From NCBI GenBank assembly GCA_910579055.1, contig CAJTSU010000140.1, positions 1-9,245 of the forward strand: a stretch of DNA of 9,245 nt, in the 5' to 3' direction. The position numbers and the translations under genes were made by a program. The notes beneath the pieces were generated by a model that saw only the letters and a program-made list of their open reading frames with translations, ran no database searches and was not told where the DNA came from. Positions 1-6,188 of this stretch are shown here, piece by piece (positions within the stretch are counted from its first letter, which is position 1; each line of letters opens with the position of its first letter). The DNA is from an uncultured Mailhella sp. GTDB lineage: Bacteria; Desulfobacterota; Desulfovibrionia; Desulfovibrionales; Desulfovibrionaceae.

Positions 1-251
1 GGCGCGGGCTTCACCGGGGGCTGGGGGGGAACCGGGCTGCCGGGGACAAGCTTGTTTTCCAGAACTTCCACCCGCCGCCGGAGATCCTGAAGTTCCTCTT
101 CCATGACGGAATCGGGCACGGGCCGGGGCTGTGTCTCTTCCTCCGGGATTTCGCCGCTTCCGGGCCAAAGGGAACATCCTCCCGCGGGAAGCAGCAGGAT
201 GAGCAGGACGGGAAAAAGAGGGGACACGGTGCGAAAAGGGGGCTGGAACAT
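1..251 (-). CDS. Putative lipoprotein with coiled-coil, N-terminal part only
   Basis: This reading frame starts at ATG 251-249 on the minus strand and runs off the left edge, so only about 83 N-terminal residues are visible. A Shine-Dalgarno sequence, TGAGGAG (265-259), lies 7 nt upstream of the ATG. Residues 12-21 form a hydrophobic stretch (LFPVLLILLL), followed by LPAGGC with Cys26. This looks like a type II (lipoprotein) signal peptide, although the lipobox is not ideal. After the cysteine comes an acidic, proline-containing linker, then a short charged coiled-coil segment (EEELQDLRRRVEVLENKL, about residues 51-68), then a proline-rich run (PVPPQPPVKP). The likely product is an envelope-anchored lipoprotein. 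Coiled coil followed by a Pro-rich linker occurs in CpoB/YbgF-like periplasmic proteins, but the diagnostic C-terminal part is outside the window, so no family is assigned. It is divergent from rpsA. Confidence 0.6.
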   Translation of the reverse strand, partial: MFQPPFRTVSPLFPVLLILLLPAGGCSLWPGSGEIPEEETQPRPVPDSVMEEELQDLRRRVEVLENKLVPGSPVPPQPPVKPA

Positions 252-281
252 AAAAAGGCTCCTCAGTTGGCGGATTTGCAA

Positions 282-310
282 AATTTAGACGAGAGCGTGG
301 GCAATGGCAA
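282..310 (-). promoter_or_regulatory. Candidate sigma-70 promoter for the lipoprotein gene
   Basis: On the minus strand, TTGCCA (310-305) is a 5/6 match to the -35 box. A 17-nt spacer separates it from TAAATT (287-282), a 4/6 match to the -10 box. The predicted start near 275 would give a leader of about 24 nt that contains the TGAGGAG ribosome-binding site. The position and optimal spacing support it; the -10 box is only moderate. Confidence 0.5.
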
Positions 311-349
311 GTCTTCGGCCGGTTACGGCGCGCAAGACCGGGAAAAGGC

Positions 350-378
350 TTGTGCCCGCCTGGCTGATCTGCTATAAA
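350..378 (+). promoter_or_regulatory. Sigma-70 promoter of rpsA
   Basis: TTGTGC (350-355) and TATAAA (373-378) are separated by exactly 17 nt, giving a near-consensus housekeeping promoter. The predicted start is around 385, leaving a leader of about 50 nt before the rpsA ATG. It lies back to back with the minus-strand promoter of the lipoprotein gene, about 40 bp away. Confidence 0.65.
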
Positions 379-385
379 CACTGAC

Positions 386-403
386 CCGCCTTGCAAGAGG
401 CGG
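386..403 (+). promoter_or_regulatory. Hairpin in the rpsA leader
   Basis: CCGCCT (386-391) pairs perfectly with AGGCGG (398-403) around the 6-nt loop TGCAAG. The hairpin sits at the predicted 5' end of the rpsA mRNA and ends 19 nt before the Shine-Dalgarno. In gammaproteobacteria S1 represses its own translation through structured leader RNA. A similar role here is an inference; it may only protect the 5' end. Confidence 0.4.
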
Positions 404-434
404 AAATTTTGTGATGAGGTCTGGAGGATCCTGT

Positions 435-2150
435 ATGGCAACTGCCAAAGAAACCATGGAAAACCAAGTCGACGCGGAATTGGACTTCGCGAGCATGCTG
501 GACAATTACGTGTCTTCCGACATGGGCGACCTTGAAGAAGGTTCCATTGTGGAAGGCGTGATTGTGCGCGTGGATGATGACAACGTCCTGGTGGACGTGA
601 ACTTCAAGTCCGAAGGCCAGATTCCGGCCGCAGAATTTCGCGACGCTCAGGGCAACATCATGGTCAACGTGGGCGACCGCGTGAACGTGTATGTGGCTCG
701 CAAGAACGAAATGGACGGGACTATCACCCTTTCGTTCGAAAAGGCCAAGCGCATGCAGATATTCGATCAGCTTGAAGATATGCTGGAAAAGAACGGCGTG
801 ATCAAGGGCACGATTACCCGTCGCATCAAGGGCGGCTATACGGTCGATCTTGGCGGCGTGGAAGCCTTTTTGCCCGGATCTCACGTGGATCTGCGCCCCG
901 TGCCGGATATGGACGCCCTGGTGAATCAGGAGTACGAATTCCGCGTGCTCAAGATCAACCGCCGCCGCAGCAACGTGATCGTGTCCCGCCGCGTGCTGCT
1001 TGAAGAAGAACGCGATACCAAACGCTCTGCCCTCCTCCAGACGCTCGCTGAAGAACAGATTGTCAAGGGCAAGGTTAAGAACATCACTGAGTACGGCGTG
1101 TTTGTGGATCTCGGCGGCCTTGACGGCCTGCTGCACATCACCGACATGTCCTGGAAGCGCATCCGCCACCCGCGCGAAATGGTGCAGATGGGGCAGGAAC
1201 TCGAACTCAAGGTACTGTCCTTTGACAAGGAAAACCAGAAGGTTTCCCTTGGCCTCAAGCAGCTGGTGCCCGACCCCTGGCAGGATATCACTGCCCGCTT
1301 CCCCGAAAGCTCCCGCCACAACGGCAAAGTGACCAACCTGGTGGACTACGGCGTGTTCGTGGAACTCGAACCCGGAGTGGAAGGCCTGGTTCACATTTCC
1401 GAAATGTCCTGGACGCGCAAGCTGCGTCACCCGTCTCAGATGGTGCATCAGGGCGATGAAGTGGAAGTGGTTATCCTCGGCGTGGACAGTGAGAAGAAGC
1501 GCATTTCCCTGGGCATGAAGCAGGTCAGGCCCAATCCCTGGGAACTGGTGGGCGAACGCTTCCCCGAAGGTACGGTTATTGAAGGCACCATCAAGAACAT
1601 CACCGAATTCGGCATGTTCATCGGCATTGAGGACGGCATTGACGGCCTCATCCATGTGTCTGACATTTCCTGGACCAAAAAGCTGCGTCACCCCGGTGAA
1701 ATGTACAAGGTTGGCGACGTGGTTCAGGCCAAGGTGCTGACTGTGGACCAGGAGAACGAAAAGTTCACCCTGGGCATGAAGCAGCTGGCTGAAGATCCGT
1801 GGAGCTCTGTGCCCACCCGTTACCCTGTGGGCAACATCGTGACCGGCACGGTCACCAATGTGACGGACTTCGGTTTGTTCGTGGAAGTGGAAGAAGGCAT
1901 TGAAGGCCTGATCCATGTTACCGAACTGGGCAAGAAGGTCAAATCTCCCGCCGAACTGTACAAGGAAGGCGACAGCGTGCAGGCCAAGATTATCCATGTC
2001 AGCGCGGACGAACGCCGTCTCGGCCTTTCCGTCAAGCAGCTCAAGGATGACGACGAACGCCGCAAGCCCAAGGATTACCAGTCCGGCAACAACGAAGTTG
2101 TGACCACGTTGGGCGATTTGCTCAAGCAGAAAATGGACGAAGCCAACTAG
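435..2150 (+). CDS. rpsA: 30S ribosomal protein S1 (six S1 domains)
   Basis: This 571-residue protein binds mRNA on the small ribosomal subunit and helps load leaders with weak ribosome-binding sites. Six S1 (OB-fold) RNA-binding repeats can be read at about residues 36-104, 121-186, 208-276, 293-363, 378-450 and 465-536. Repeats 3 to 6 carry the classic pattern G.V.N.T.[YF]G.FV..[..]G[LI][VLI]H, with HISEMSW/HVSDISW-type loops and xSLGxKQ ends. The first two repeats are divergent, as in E. coli S1, where they dock on the ribosome. Length and domain count are normal for proteobacteria. I chose ATG 435 because GGAGG (423-427) lies 7 nt upstream. A GTG at 411 would add eight residues but has no ribosome-binding site. 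The gene appears to be its own transcription unit, with a promoter at 350-378 and a terminator at 2217-2254. Confidence 0.97.
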   Translation: MATAKETMENQVDAELDFASMLDNYVSSDMGDLEEGSIVEGVIVRVDDDNVLVDVNFKSEGQIPAAEFRDAQGNIMVNVGDRVNVYVARKNEMDGTITLSFEKAKRMQIFDQLEDMLEKNGVIKGTITRRIKGGYTVDLGGVEAFLPGSHVDLRPVPDMDALVNQEYEFRVLKINRRRSNVIVSRRVLLEEERDTKRSALLQTLAEEQIVKGKVKNITEYGVFVDLGGLDGLLHITDMSWKRIRHPREMVQMGQELELKVLSFDKENQKVSLGLKQLVPDPWQDITARFPESSRHNGKVTNLVDYGVFVELEPGVEGLVHISEMSWTRKLRHPSQMVHQGDEVEVVILGVDSEKKRISLGMKQVRPNPWELVGERFPEGTVIEGTIKNITEFGMFIGIEDGIDGLIHVSDISWTKKLRHPGEMYKVGDVVQAKVLTVDQENEKFTLGMKQLAEDPWSSVPTRYPVGNIVTGTVTNVTDFGLFVEVEEGIEGLIHVTELGKKVKSPAELYKEGDSVQAKIIHVSADERRLGLSVKQLKDDDERRKPKDYQSGNNEVVTTLGDLLKQKMDEAN

Positions 2151-2199
2151 TACTTCGCCGCATGAAAGGTTTCGAAGTACCAGACCTTCTTTTGAAGGT
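2151..2199 (+). repeat. Two small hairpins after rpsA
   Basis: Immediately after the rpsA stop codon, TACTTCG (2151-2157) and CGAAGTA (2173-2179) form a 7-bp inverted repeat with a 15-nt loop. It is followed by ACCTTC-TTTT-GAAGGT (2184-2199), a 6-bp stem with a 4-nt loop. Both lie just before the strong terminator and probably form 3' end structure that protects the mRNA from exonucleases. Neither has the GC content or T-run of a terminator by itself. Confidence 0.45.
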
Positions 2200-2216
2200 A
2201 TAGTTGAAAGATAGAT

Positions 2217-2254
2217 ACGGGCGGGAGGGTGACTTCCCGCCCGTGTTGTCTTTT
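2217..2254 (+). terminator. Intrinsic terminator of rpsA
   Basis: ACGGGCGGGA (2217-2226) pairs perfectly with TCCCGCCCGT (2235-2244) around an 8-nt loop. The T-rich tail GTTGTCTTTT (2245-2254) follows directly. A 10-bp GC-rich stem plus a T tract is a strong Rho-independent terminator. Confidence 0.88.
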
Positions 2255-2357
2255 CGGCCGGAGGCGCGCCCGGCGGGTTTTCTTGAAAGTGAGCCGCCTG
2301 GCGGCTTGGAGGCGCAAACTCCGCACGGTCTCCAACAGAGCCAAATTAATTGGGGTA

Positions 2358-2373
2358 TGGCATCCGACTTGCC
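2358..2373 (+). promoter_or_regulatory. Candidate sigma-54 promoter of the CYTH gene
   Basis: TGGCAT (2358-2363), CCGAC, then TTGCC (2369-2373) matches the -24/-12 consensus TGGCAC-N5-TTGC. The invariant GG (2359-2360) and GC (2371-2372) are separated by the required 10 nt. The predicted start near 2384 leaves a leader of about 54 nt before the GTG start. A weaker sigma-70 alternative overlaps it: TTGCCC (2369-2374), 17 nt, TAGAGT (2392-2397). No enhancer site was identified upstream. Confidence 0.55.
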
Positions 2374-2437
2374 CGTTCCCATCGCCCCTGTTAGAGTATC
2401 AGTAACTTTTGCCTTGGGTAGAAGAGCCGGAGGAGCC

Positions 2438-2926
2438 GTGCACAGAGAAATAGAACGCAAATTTCTGGTCAGGGGGGATGGCTGGCGTGGCCGGGCGGAA
2501 CCTGTGTCATACCGGCAGGGCTACCTTGCCCGCACTTCTGATCGGGTGGTGCGAGTGCGTGTTGCGGGAAACAAGGGCCTGCTCACCGTCAAGATCAAGT
2601 CCGGAGTGATTTCTCGCGAGGAATTTGAGTATTCCGTGCCGCTGGAAGATGCGCAGGCCATGCTGAGCGCGCTTTCTCCCGGAGAAATTATTGAAAAATA
2701 CCGCTACACCTTTGAGGAAAAGGGCGCTGTGTGGGAAGTCGATGAATTCCTCGGCGCAAACAGCGGCCTCATTGTGGCTGAAATTGAACTGAAGAGCGAA
2801 GATCAGGAATTTGAAAAGCCGGACTGGCTGGGAGATGAAGTCAGCCGCTTGTCTCGTTACCTGAACGTGGAACTGGCCCAGAACCCGTATTGTACTTGGG
2901 ATGCGGAAAAGGAAAGGAACCGCTGA
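2438..2926 (+). CDS. CYTH domain protein (triphosphate tunnel enzyme)
   Basis: This 162-residue, single-domain protein belongs to the CYTH/TTM superfamily, which hydrolyses or cyclises triphosphate-containing substrates inside an eight-stranded tunnel with metal ions. The signature ExExK is present at the extreme N terminus (E4-I-E6-R-K8). Alternating charged residues expected on tunnel strands follow: R39/R41, K52/K54, E62/E64, K87/R89, E100/D102/E103 and E115/E117. Single-domain bacterial members are usually inorganic triphosphatases. Adenylate or thiamine-triphosphate activity cannot be ruled out from sequence. The GTG start is chosen because the family motif begins within the first residues and GGAGGAG (2429-2435) lies directly upstream, though the spacing of 2-4 nt is short. 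The frame stays open back to 2204, but that part would cover the promoter candidate and shows no domain. Confidence 0.88.
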   Translation: MHREIERKFLVRGDGWRGRAEPVSYRQGYLARTSDRVVRVRVAGNKGLLTVKIKSGVISREEFEYSVPLEDAQAMLSALSPGEIIEKYRYTFEEKGAVWEVDEFLGANSGLIVAEIELKSEDQEFEKPDWLGDEVSRLSRYLNVELAQNPYCTWDAEKERNR

Positions 2927-2938
2927 TTGAAGCGTTTT

Positions 2939-2967
2939 CCGGCGCTTTTGCTCCGCAAGAGCGCCGG
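2939..2967. terminator. GC-rich hairpin after the CYTH gene
   Basis: CCGGCGCTTTT (2939-2949) and AAGAGCGCCGG (2957-2967) form an 11-bp stem, one pair being G-T, with a 7-nt loop. It lies 12 nt after the CYTH stop codon. There is no T-run downstream, so it may be a poor terminator or a 3' stabilising structure rather than an efficient stop. Confidence 0.4.
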
Positions 2968-3247
2968 GGCTGCGAAAGTCAGCGGCCTCGAAAATCAGGG
3001 ACAGGCCGCGGCTTTGCCGCGCCGCAGGCGACTGATTTTCGGGGCTTTCCGTCAAGCCGTTTTGGTGGCTCGCTCCGATGTGGAACAGTGTTGAAACTAT
3101 CCTTGAGCGCCGGAGGCGCGAGCGCGGCGTTTTCCGCGCAAACCGCAAGCGAGCCGGCCGTGGATACATGCTGTGTTTGCGGCAACGAATGTTGCCGCGG
3201 CCCTTGTGAAACGTCCGAAATTCAGCGGGGAGTATATTTTTCAAGTT
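2968..3247. other. Structured intergenic region between the CYTH and arsR-type genes
   Basis: No credible gene was found here. A frame on the plus strand (2890-3267) is Arg/Gly/Ser-rich and overlaps both neighbours. The stretch holds a 10-bp inverted repeat, CGAAAATCAG (2989-2998) with CTGATTTTCG (3032-3041), enclosing a smaller GCGGC-TTT-GCCGC hairpin. It also holds one copy of a dispersed repeat (3087-3129) and a perfect hairpin, GCGGCAAC-GAAT-GTTGCCGC (3179-3198). The density of inverted repeats resembles REP-like intergenic DNA. Alternatively it could be the decayed remains of an insertion, but no transposase fragment can be read. Confidence 0.5.
3087..3129 (+). repeat. Dispersed 43-bp repeat, copy 1
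   Basis: This copy begins AGTGTTGAA, has TATCCTTGA in the middle, and ends in a GCCGGAGGCGCGAGCGC core followed by GCG. The same sequence occurs at 7031-7073 with only four substitutions (39/43 identical). Both copies are intergenic. A 12-bp piece of the core, GCCGGAGGCGCG, also occurs at 2257-2268. Confidence 0.75.
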
Positions 3248-3580
3248 ATGAACACGCTCCATATTGAACAGCTGCCCCCGGAATGGGAATCCATCGCACA
3301 TGTTTTTTCAGCCTTGGGCGATGTTACTCGTCAGAAAATCATTTTGCTCTTTGAGCCGGGGGAAGAAATCGGGCTCAAGGCCATTGTCGATTGTTTCCCG
3401 CTGAGCCGCACGGCCGTGTCGCATCACGTCAATACCCTGGAACAGGCGGGAATGCTTGTCCCGACCAAACGCGGACGAGAGGTCTTTTATACGCTTAACC
3501 TTGAATTGGCCTTTTCCGCCATGGCTCAGTTCAAAGACTATGCGAAACAGATGCTCGCAGAAGTCAACGGCACCCCCTGA
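3248..3580 (+). CDS. ArsR-family winged-helix transcriptional regulator
   Basis: This 110-residue DNA-binding protein has the ArsR/SmtB fold. The helix-turn-helix is visible as FSALGDVTRQKIILL (about residues 20-34) and LSRTAVSHHVNTLEQAGML (residues 52-70, recognition helix), with a beta-wing at PTKRGREVFYTL. The canonical metal-sensing ELCVCDL motif is absent. The corresponding segment reads IGLKAIVDCFPL with a single Cys49, so it is probably not an arsenic- or zinc-type sensor. ATG 3248 gives the usual family length, but it lacks a good ribosome-binding site: GGGGAG (3227-3232) is 15 nt away. A GTG at 3173 would add 25 residues of unclear origin. The gene precedes the MFS-acyltransferase gene on the same strand and could regulate it or itself, but this is only inferred from position. 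Confidence 0.85.
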   Translation: MNTLHIEQLPPEWESIAHVFSALGDVTRQKIILLFEPGEEIGLKAIVDCFPLSRTAVSHHVNTLEQAGMLVPTKRGREVFYTLNLELAFSAMAQFKDYAKQMLAEVNGTP

Positions 3581-3581
3581 A

Positions 3582-3591
3582 AATACGTATT
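3582..3591. promoter_or_regulatory. 10-bp perfect palindrome after the arsR-type gene
   Basis: AATACGTATT is a perfect palindrome directly after the stop codon of the regulator, within a slightly longer imperfect dyad (TGAA...TTCA, 3578-3593). Dyads of this type are typical operators for dimeric winged-helix proteins. It lies about 30 bp upstream of the candidate promoter at 3621, so it could be the operator through which the regulator controls the downstream gene. This is an inference only. Confidence 0.3.
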
Positions 3592-3620
3592 CATGCGCGT
3601 GGCTGTGTTGTAGAAGCATG

Positions 3621-3649
3621 TTGATAACGCTGCGCGGGACGTGTATTTT
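3621..3649 (+). promoter_or_regulatory. Candidate sigma-70 promoter of the MFS-acyltransferase gene
   Basis: TTGATA (3621-3626, 5/6 match) and TATTTT (3644-3649, 4/6 match) are separated by exactly 17 nt. The predicted start near 3656 gives an unusually long leader of about 220 nt. Confidence 0.5.
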
Positions 3650-3655
3650 TACCGC

Positions 3656-3879
3656 GGCACGGGCGGCAGCATGCGTTGTCGCAAAGGCATGTATCTACGG
3701 ATATTTTCAACATTATTCTACTCCAGAGCAATGCGCGCATGTGCCGCTTCGCGGCACTGGCCCGGCCAAAAGCCGCACTCTGCTCGCAATTTTCGGGCTC
3801 CTGGCCTTGTCCGCAGCCTCGGAACAGCCTCAAAGAAATTAAGACTGTTCCTGTGTTGCGCATAACATTGAGGAATGCC
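3656..3879 (+). promoter_or_regulatory. Long structured leader of the MFS-acyltransferase gene
   Basis: No gene is supported in this stretch. It contains a perfect tight hairpin, GTGCCGC-TTC-GCGGCAC (3741-3757). A 7-bp inverted repeat, GGAACAG (3821-3827) with CTGTTCC (3845-3851), ends 18 nt before the Shine-Dalgarno TGAGGA (3869-3874). The second could hinder or time translation start. I do not recognise a known riboswitch class. Confidence 0.4.
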
Positions 3880-6183
3880 ATGTCTTCTGTTGAGCCTTCC
3901 CCACAATCCGCAGTCTCTGCCGCGCCTTCGTCGTTTCGCAGGCTTTCCCTCTCGCGCCGGGCGTTTACGCTCGGCTTGTGCTATGTCATGGGCACGTTTA
4001 ATGACAATTTTTTCAAGCAGGGGGCATTATTGTTGGCCCTGGCAGCGGGTAACGCCGCCTTTCCCGCCTGGGGCACCTTTTTGTTTTCCCTGCCTTTCGC
4101 GCTGTTTTCTCTGTGGGCGGGCTGGCTGGCGGATCGTTATCCCAAAAAAAATCTGGTGATCGGCGCAAAACTGCTGGAACTGGCCGCCATGCTTGCCGGA
4201 GCCTGGGGGCTTGTCATGCTGAACTGGATCGGACTCGCCGCCATGCTGTTCTGCATGGGGCTTTCCTCAACCCTGTTCAGCCCGGCGCTCAACGGATCCA
4301 TCCCCGAGCTTTTTCCCGCGCGGGTCGTGCCGCGGGTCAATGCTCTGTTCAAGCTATGTACCACGGCGTCCATTCTCCTGGGCATATCGCTGGCCGGAGC
4401 AGCCTTGGACGTGGGAGGAGGACGCACTGCTGAATTGGGGTTTGCCCGCCCGACGTGGGGGATGCTGCTCCTCGCCTGTGGCGTGGTCTTTGTCGCCCTG
4501 GCCGGTGTGCTGTGTTCCGTCTTTGTGCCGCGCCTCCCGGCGGCGGGAAGTTCCGCTCCCTTTCCCCGCCTTGCGGTGCTGGATATCCCGGCCCAATTGA
4601 AAGAGCTGCGCCGGGATATGCCGCTTTTTCTCGCTGTGTGGGGCGAAGTCTTCTTTTATTTTCTCTCTTCGCTGCTGCTGTTGGAGATCAACGCGTTGGG
4701 CGAACTGGAACTGGGCTTTTCACACAGTGCGACAAGCCTCCTGCCCGGTGCCTTGCTGTTAGGCATCTGCATCGGTTCTCTGACCGCGGCGCGCGGTACG
4801 CCGGAAAGCTGGAAACGCCGGCTTGTGCCGGCCTGCATCGGAATGGGGCTGCTGCTTTGTCTGGCCGCTGCGGTACCCCTCCTGTCCGGCGTCGCACGTT
4901 ATGTCTTTTTGTTGGCCCTCTATACCTGTGCCGGGGCTTGTGGGGGAGTTTATCTCATTCCTCTGACCAGCTTCATTCAGGTGCGTCCTGCTCCGGATTG
5001 CAAGGGGCGGGTGCTGGGACTGGATAATTGCCTTGTGTTCAGCGGCATTATGCTGGCCGGGCCGGCGTATTATGCGCTTTCTTTACTGCCTCCTTCACAG
5101 GCCCATGCTGTGCTCGGCCTGTCGGCGCTGGCTGCGGCCTGGGCTTTTGCCCGCGCCATAGCGCGCCTGTCAAATGATGGGGCGAATAATGGGCGGGGCA
5201 ATGAACAGGGAAACGTCACAGCACGCAGGAGCGGCGCGTTGTTCGGCGCGTTGGCCCTTTTGGTACGGGCCTGTCTGAGCCTGCGCTATAAAATTGAATG
5301 TCACGGGCTTGAGGAACTGGATGCGCGGGATGACGGCCGCCCCGTTCTTTTTCTGGCATCTCATCCCTCTCTGACTGATCCGGTTATTCTTTCCGCCCTG
5401 CTGTGGCGCTACCGCCCGCGCCCGCTGGCAGACGAAGGGCAGGCGGGCAGACCGTTCATCCGGCAGGTGGCTTCTCTGGTACGGCCGGTGTATATCCCCG
5501 ATGTCGGCAATGCGGCGCGGGGAGATCGCAGGGCTGCCGCGCGGGCCGTGCGCGAGGGCTTGCGTCGGGCGGCGGAAGCGCTGCGGGCGGGGGATTGCGT
5601 GTTGCTGTACCCTTCAGGCAAATTGACCTCAGACGGGCTGGAACATCTCGGTTCCAACGGCGGGGCCTGGCATCTGCTGGAGGAGGCCCCGGAATGCCGC
5701 GTGGCTCTGGTACGCACAAGCGGCCTGTGGGGTTCGTCCTTCAGCCGCTGGGGCAGCCGCAGAGGCAGCCGCAGAGGCGGAAGAGACGACAGTGTACAGC
5801 GGCAGAGTGACGGCACGCTGGAAACGCCGGATTTCTTCCGCGCATTTTTCGCGGCCTTGCGGGATCTTCTGCTCAATCTCGTCGTCTTCATGCCGCGCCG
5901 CCCGGTTCGGATATGCGTTGTGGAAGCCTTGCGTGCGGGCAGTACGGAGGCAGAAAAGGAAAAACAGAAGGCGCCTGTTCTGCCCGTACAGGATAGGCTG
6001 GCCCTGAACCGGGCATTGGAAGCATTTTTCAACACACGGGGCGCTGCTTCGGGCGAAATAACAGACGCGCATCTTGCGGAGTTGTCTTTTTCGGCACATG
6101 AACCTCTTCGGCCGGAAGAGCCCCCGCGGTATTTCTGGTTGCTTTTGCACAAAAGGAGTGCAGACAGGCGGCCACGGTCATAG
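3880..6183 (+). CDS. MFS transporter-PlsC acyltransferase fusion (LplT-Aas-like, no synthetase domain)
   Basis: This 767-residue inner-membrane protein has two parts. Residues 1 to about 430 form a 12-helix MFS transporter: FNDNFFKQ follows the first helix turn, and the loop 2-3 motif GWLADRYPKK is near residues 81-90 (D85, R86). Residues from about 455 onward form a lysophospholipid acyltransferase domain with catalytic HPSLTD (H495, D500), YPSGKLT (577-583) in place of the usual FPEGxxS/T, and TSGLWGSSFSR downstream. LplT flips lysophospholipids inward and Aas re-acylates them, so the likely role is phospholipid repair in the cytoplasmic membrane. Aas and many LplT-Aas fusions also carry an AMP-forming acyl-ACP synthetase domain; none is present here. 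ATG 3880 follows TGAGGA (3869-3874) with 5-nt spacing; an open frame back to 3676 shows no domain. The stop codon is 5 bp from that of convergent pspC. The substrate is inferred, not shown. Confidence 0.88.
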   Translation: MSSVEPSPQSAVSAAPSSFRRLSLSRRAFTLGLCYVMGTFNDNFFKQGALLLALAAGNAAFPAWGTFLFSLPFALFSLWAGWLADRYPKKNLVIGAKLLELAAMLAGAWGLVMLNWIGLAAMLFCMGLSSTLFSPALNGSIPELFPARVVPRVNALFKLCTTASILLGISLAGAALDVGGGRTAELGFARPTWGMLLLACGVVFVALAGVLCSVFVPRLPAAGSSAPFPRLAVLDIPAQLKELRRDMPLFLAVWGEVFFYFLSSLLLLEINALGELELGFSHSATSLLPGALLLGICIGSLTAARGTPESWKRRLVPACIGMGLLLCLAAAVPLLSGVARYVFLLALYTCAGACGGVYLIPLTSFIQVRPAPDCKGRVLGLDNCLVFSGIMLAGPAYYALSLLPPSQAHAVLGLSALAAAWAFARAIARLSNDGANNGRGNEQGNVTARRSGALFGALALLVRACLSLRYKIECHGLEELDARDDGRPVLFLASHPSLTDPVILSALLWRYRPRPLADEGQAGRPFIRQVASLVRPVYIPDVGNAARGDRRAAARAVREGLRRAAEALRAGDCVLLYPSGKLTSDGLEHLGSNGGAWHLLEEAPECRVALVRTSGLWGSSFSRWGSRRGSRRGGRDDSVQRQSDGTLETPDFFRAFFAALRDLLLNLVVFMPRRPVRICVVEALRAGSTEAEKEKQKAPVLPVQDRLALNRALEAFFNTRGAASGEITDAHLAELSFSAHEPLRPEEPPRYFWLLLHKRSADRRPRS
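5752..5775 (+). repeat. 12-bp tandem duplication inside the acyltransferase
   Basis: GGCAGCCGCAGA occurs twice in a row, in frame, encoding GSRR-GSRR (residues 625-632), and GGCGGAAGA follows. It creates a strongly basic loop in the region after the TSGLWGSSFSR motif, where homologous acyltransferases have no fixed sequence. Confidence 0.8.
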
Positions 6184-6188
6184 AGGGG

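Noticed and set aside
372..1997. 541-residue open frame on the minus strand opposite rpsA
   Set aside because: It is His/Val/Phe-rich and low in complexity, lies entirely antisense to a certain rpsA, has no ribosome-binding site and shows no domain. It is a by-product of rpsA codon bias.
2204..2437. N-terminal extension of the CYTH frame
   Set aside because: It would begin inside the rpsA terminator region and cross the promoter candidates. The CYTH signature belongs at the N terminus, and a Shine-Dalgarno precedes GTG 2438.
2890..3267. 125-residue frame between the CYTH and ArsR-type genes
   Set aside because: It overlaps both neighbours, is Gly/Arg/Ser-rich and runs through several inverted repeats and a dispersed repeat.
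3875..4159. ATG five bases before the MFS start, opening another frame
   Set aside because: It is out of frame with the MFS-acyltransferase protein, gives a motif-free peptide, and sits directly on the Shine-Dalgarno.
5409..6152. 247-residue open frame on the minus strand opposite the acyltransferase domain
   Set aside because: It is Arg/Ser/Ala-rich with no motif, inside a gene whose acyltransferase motifs are clear on the other strand.
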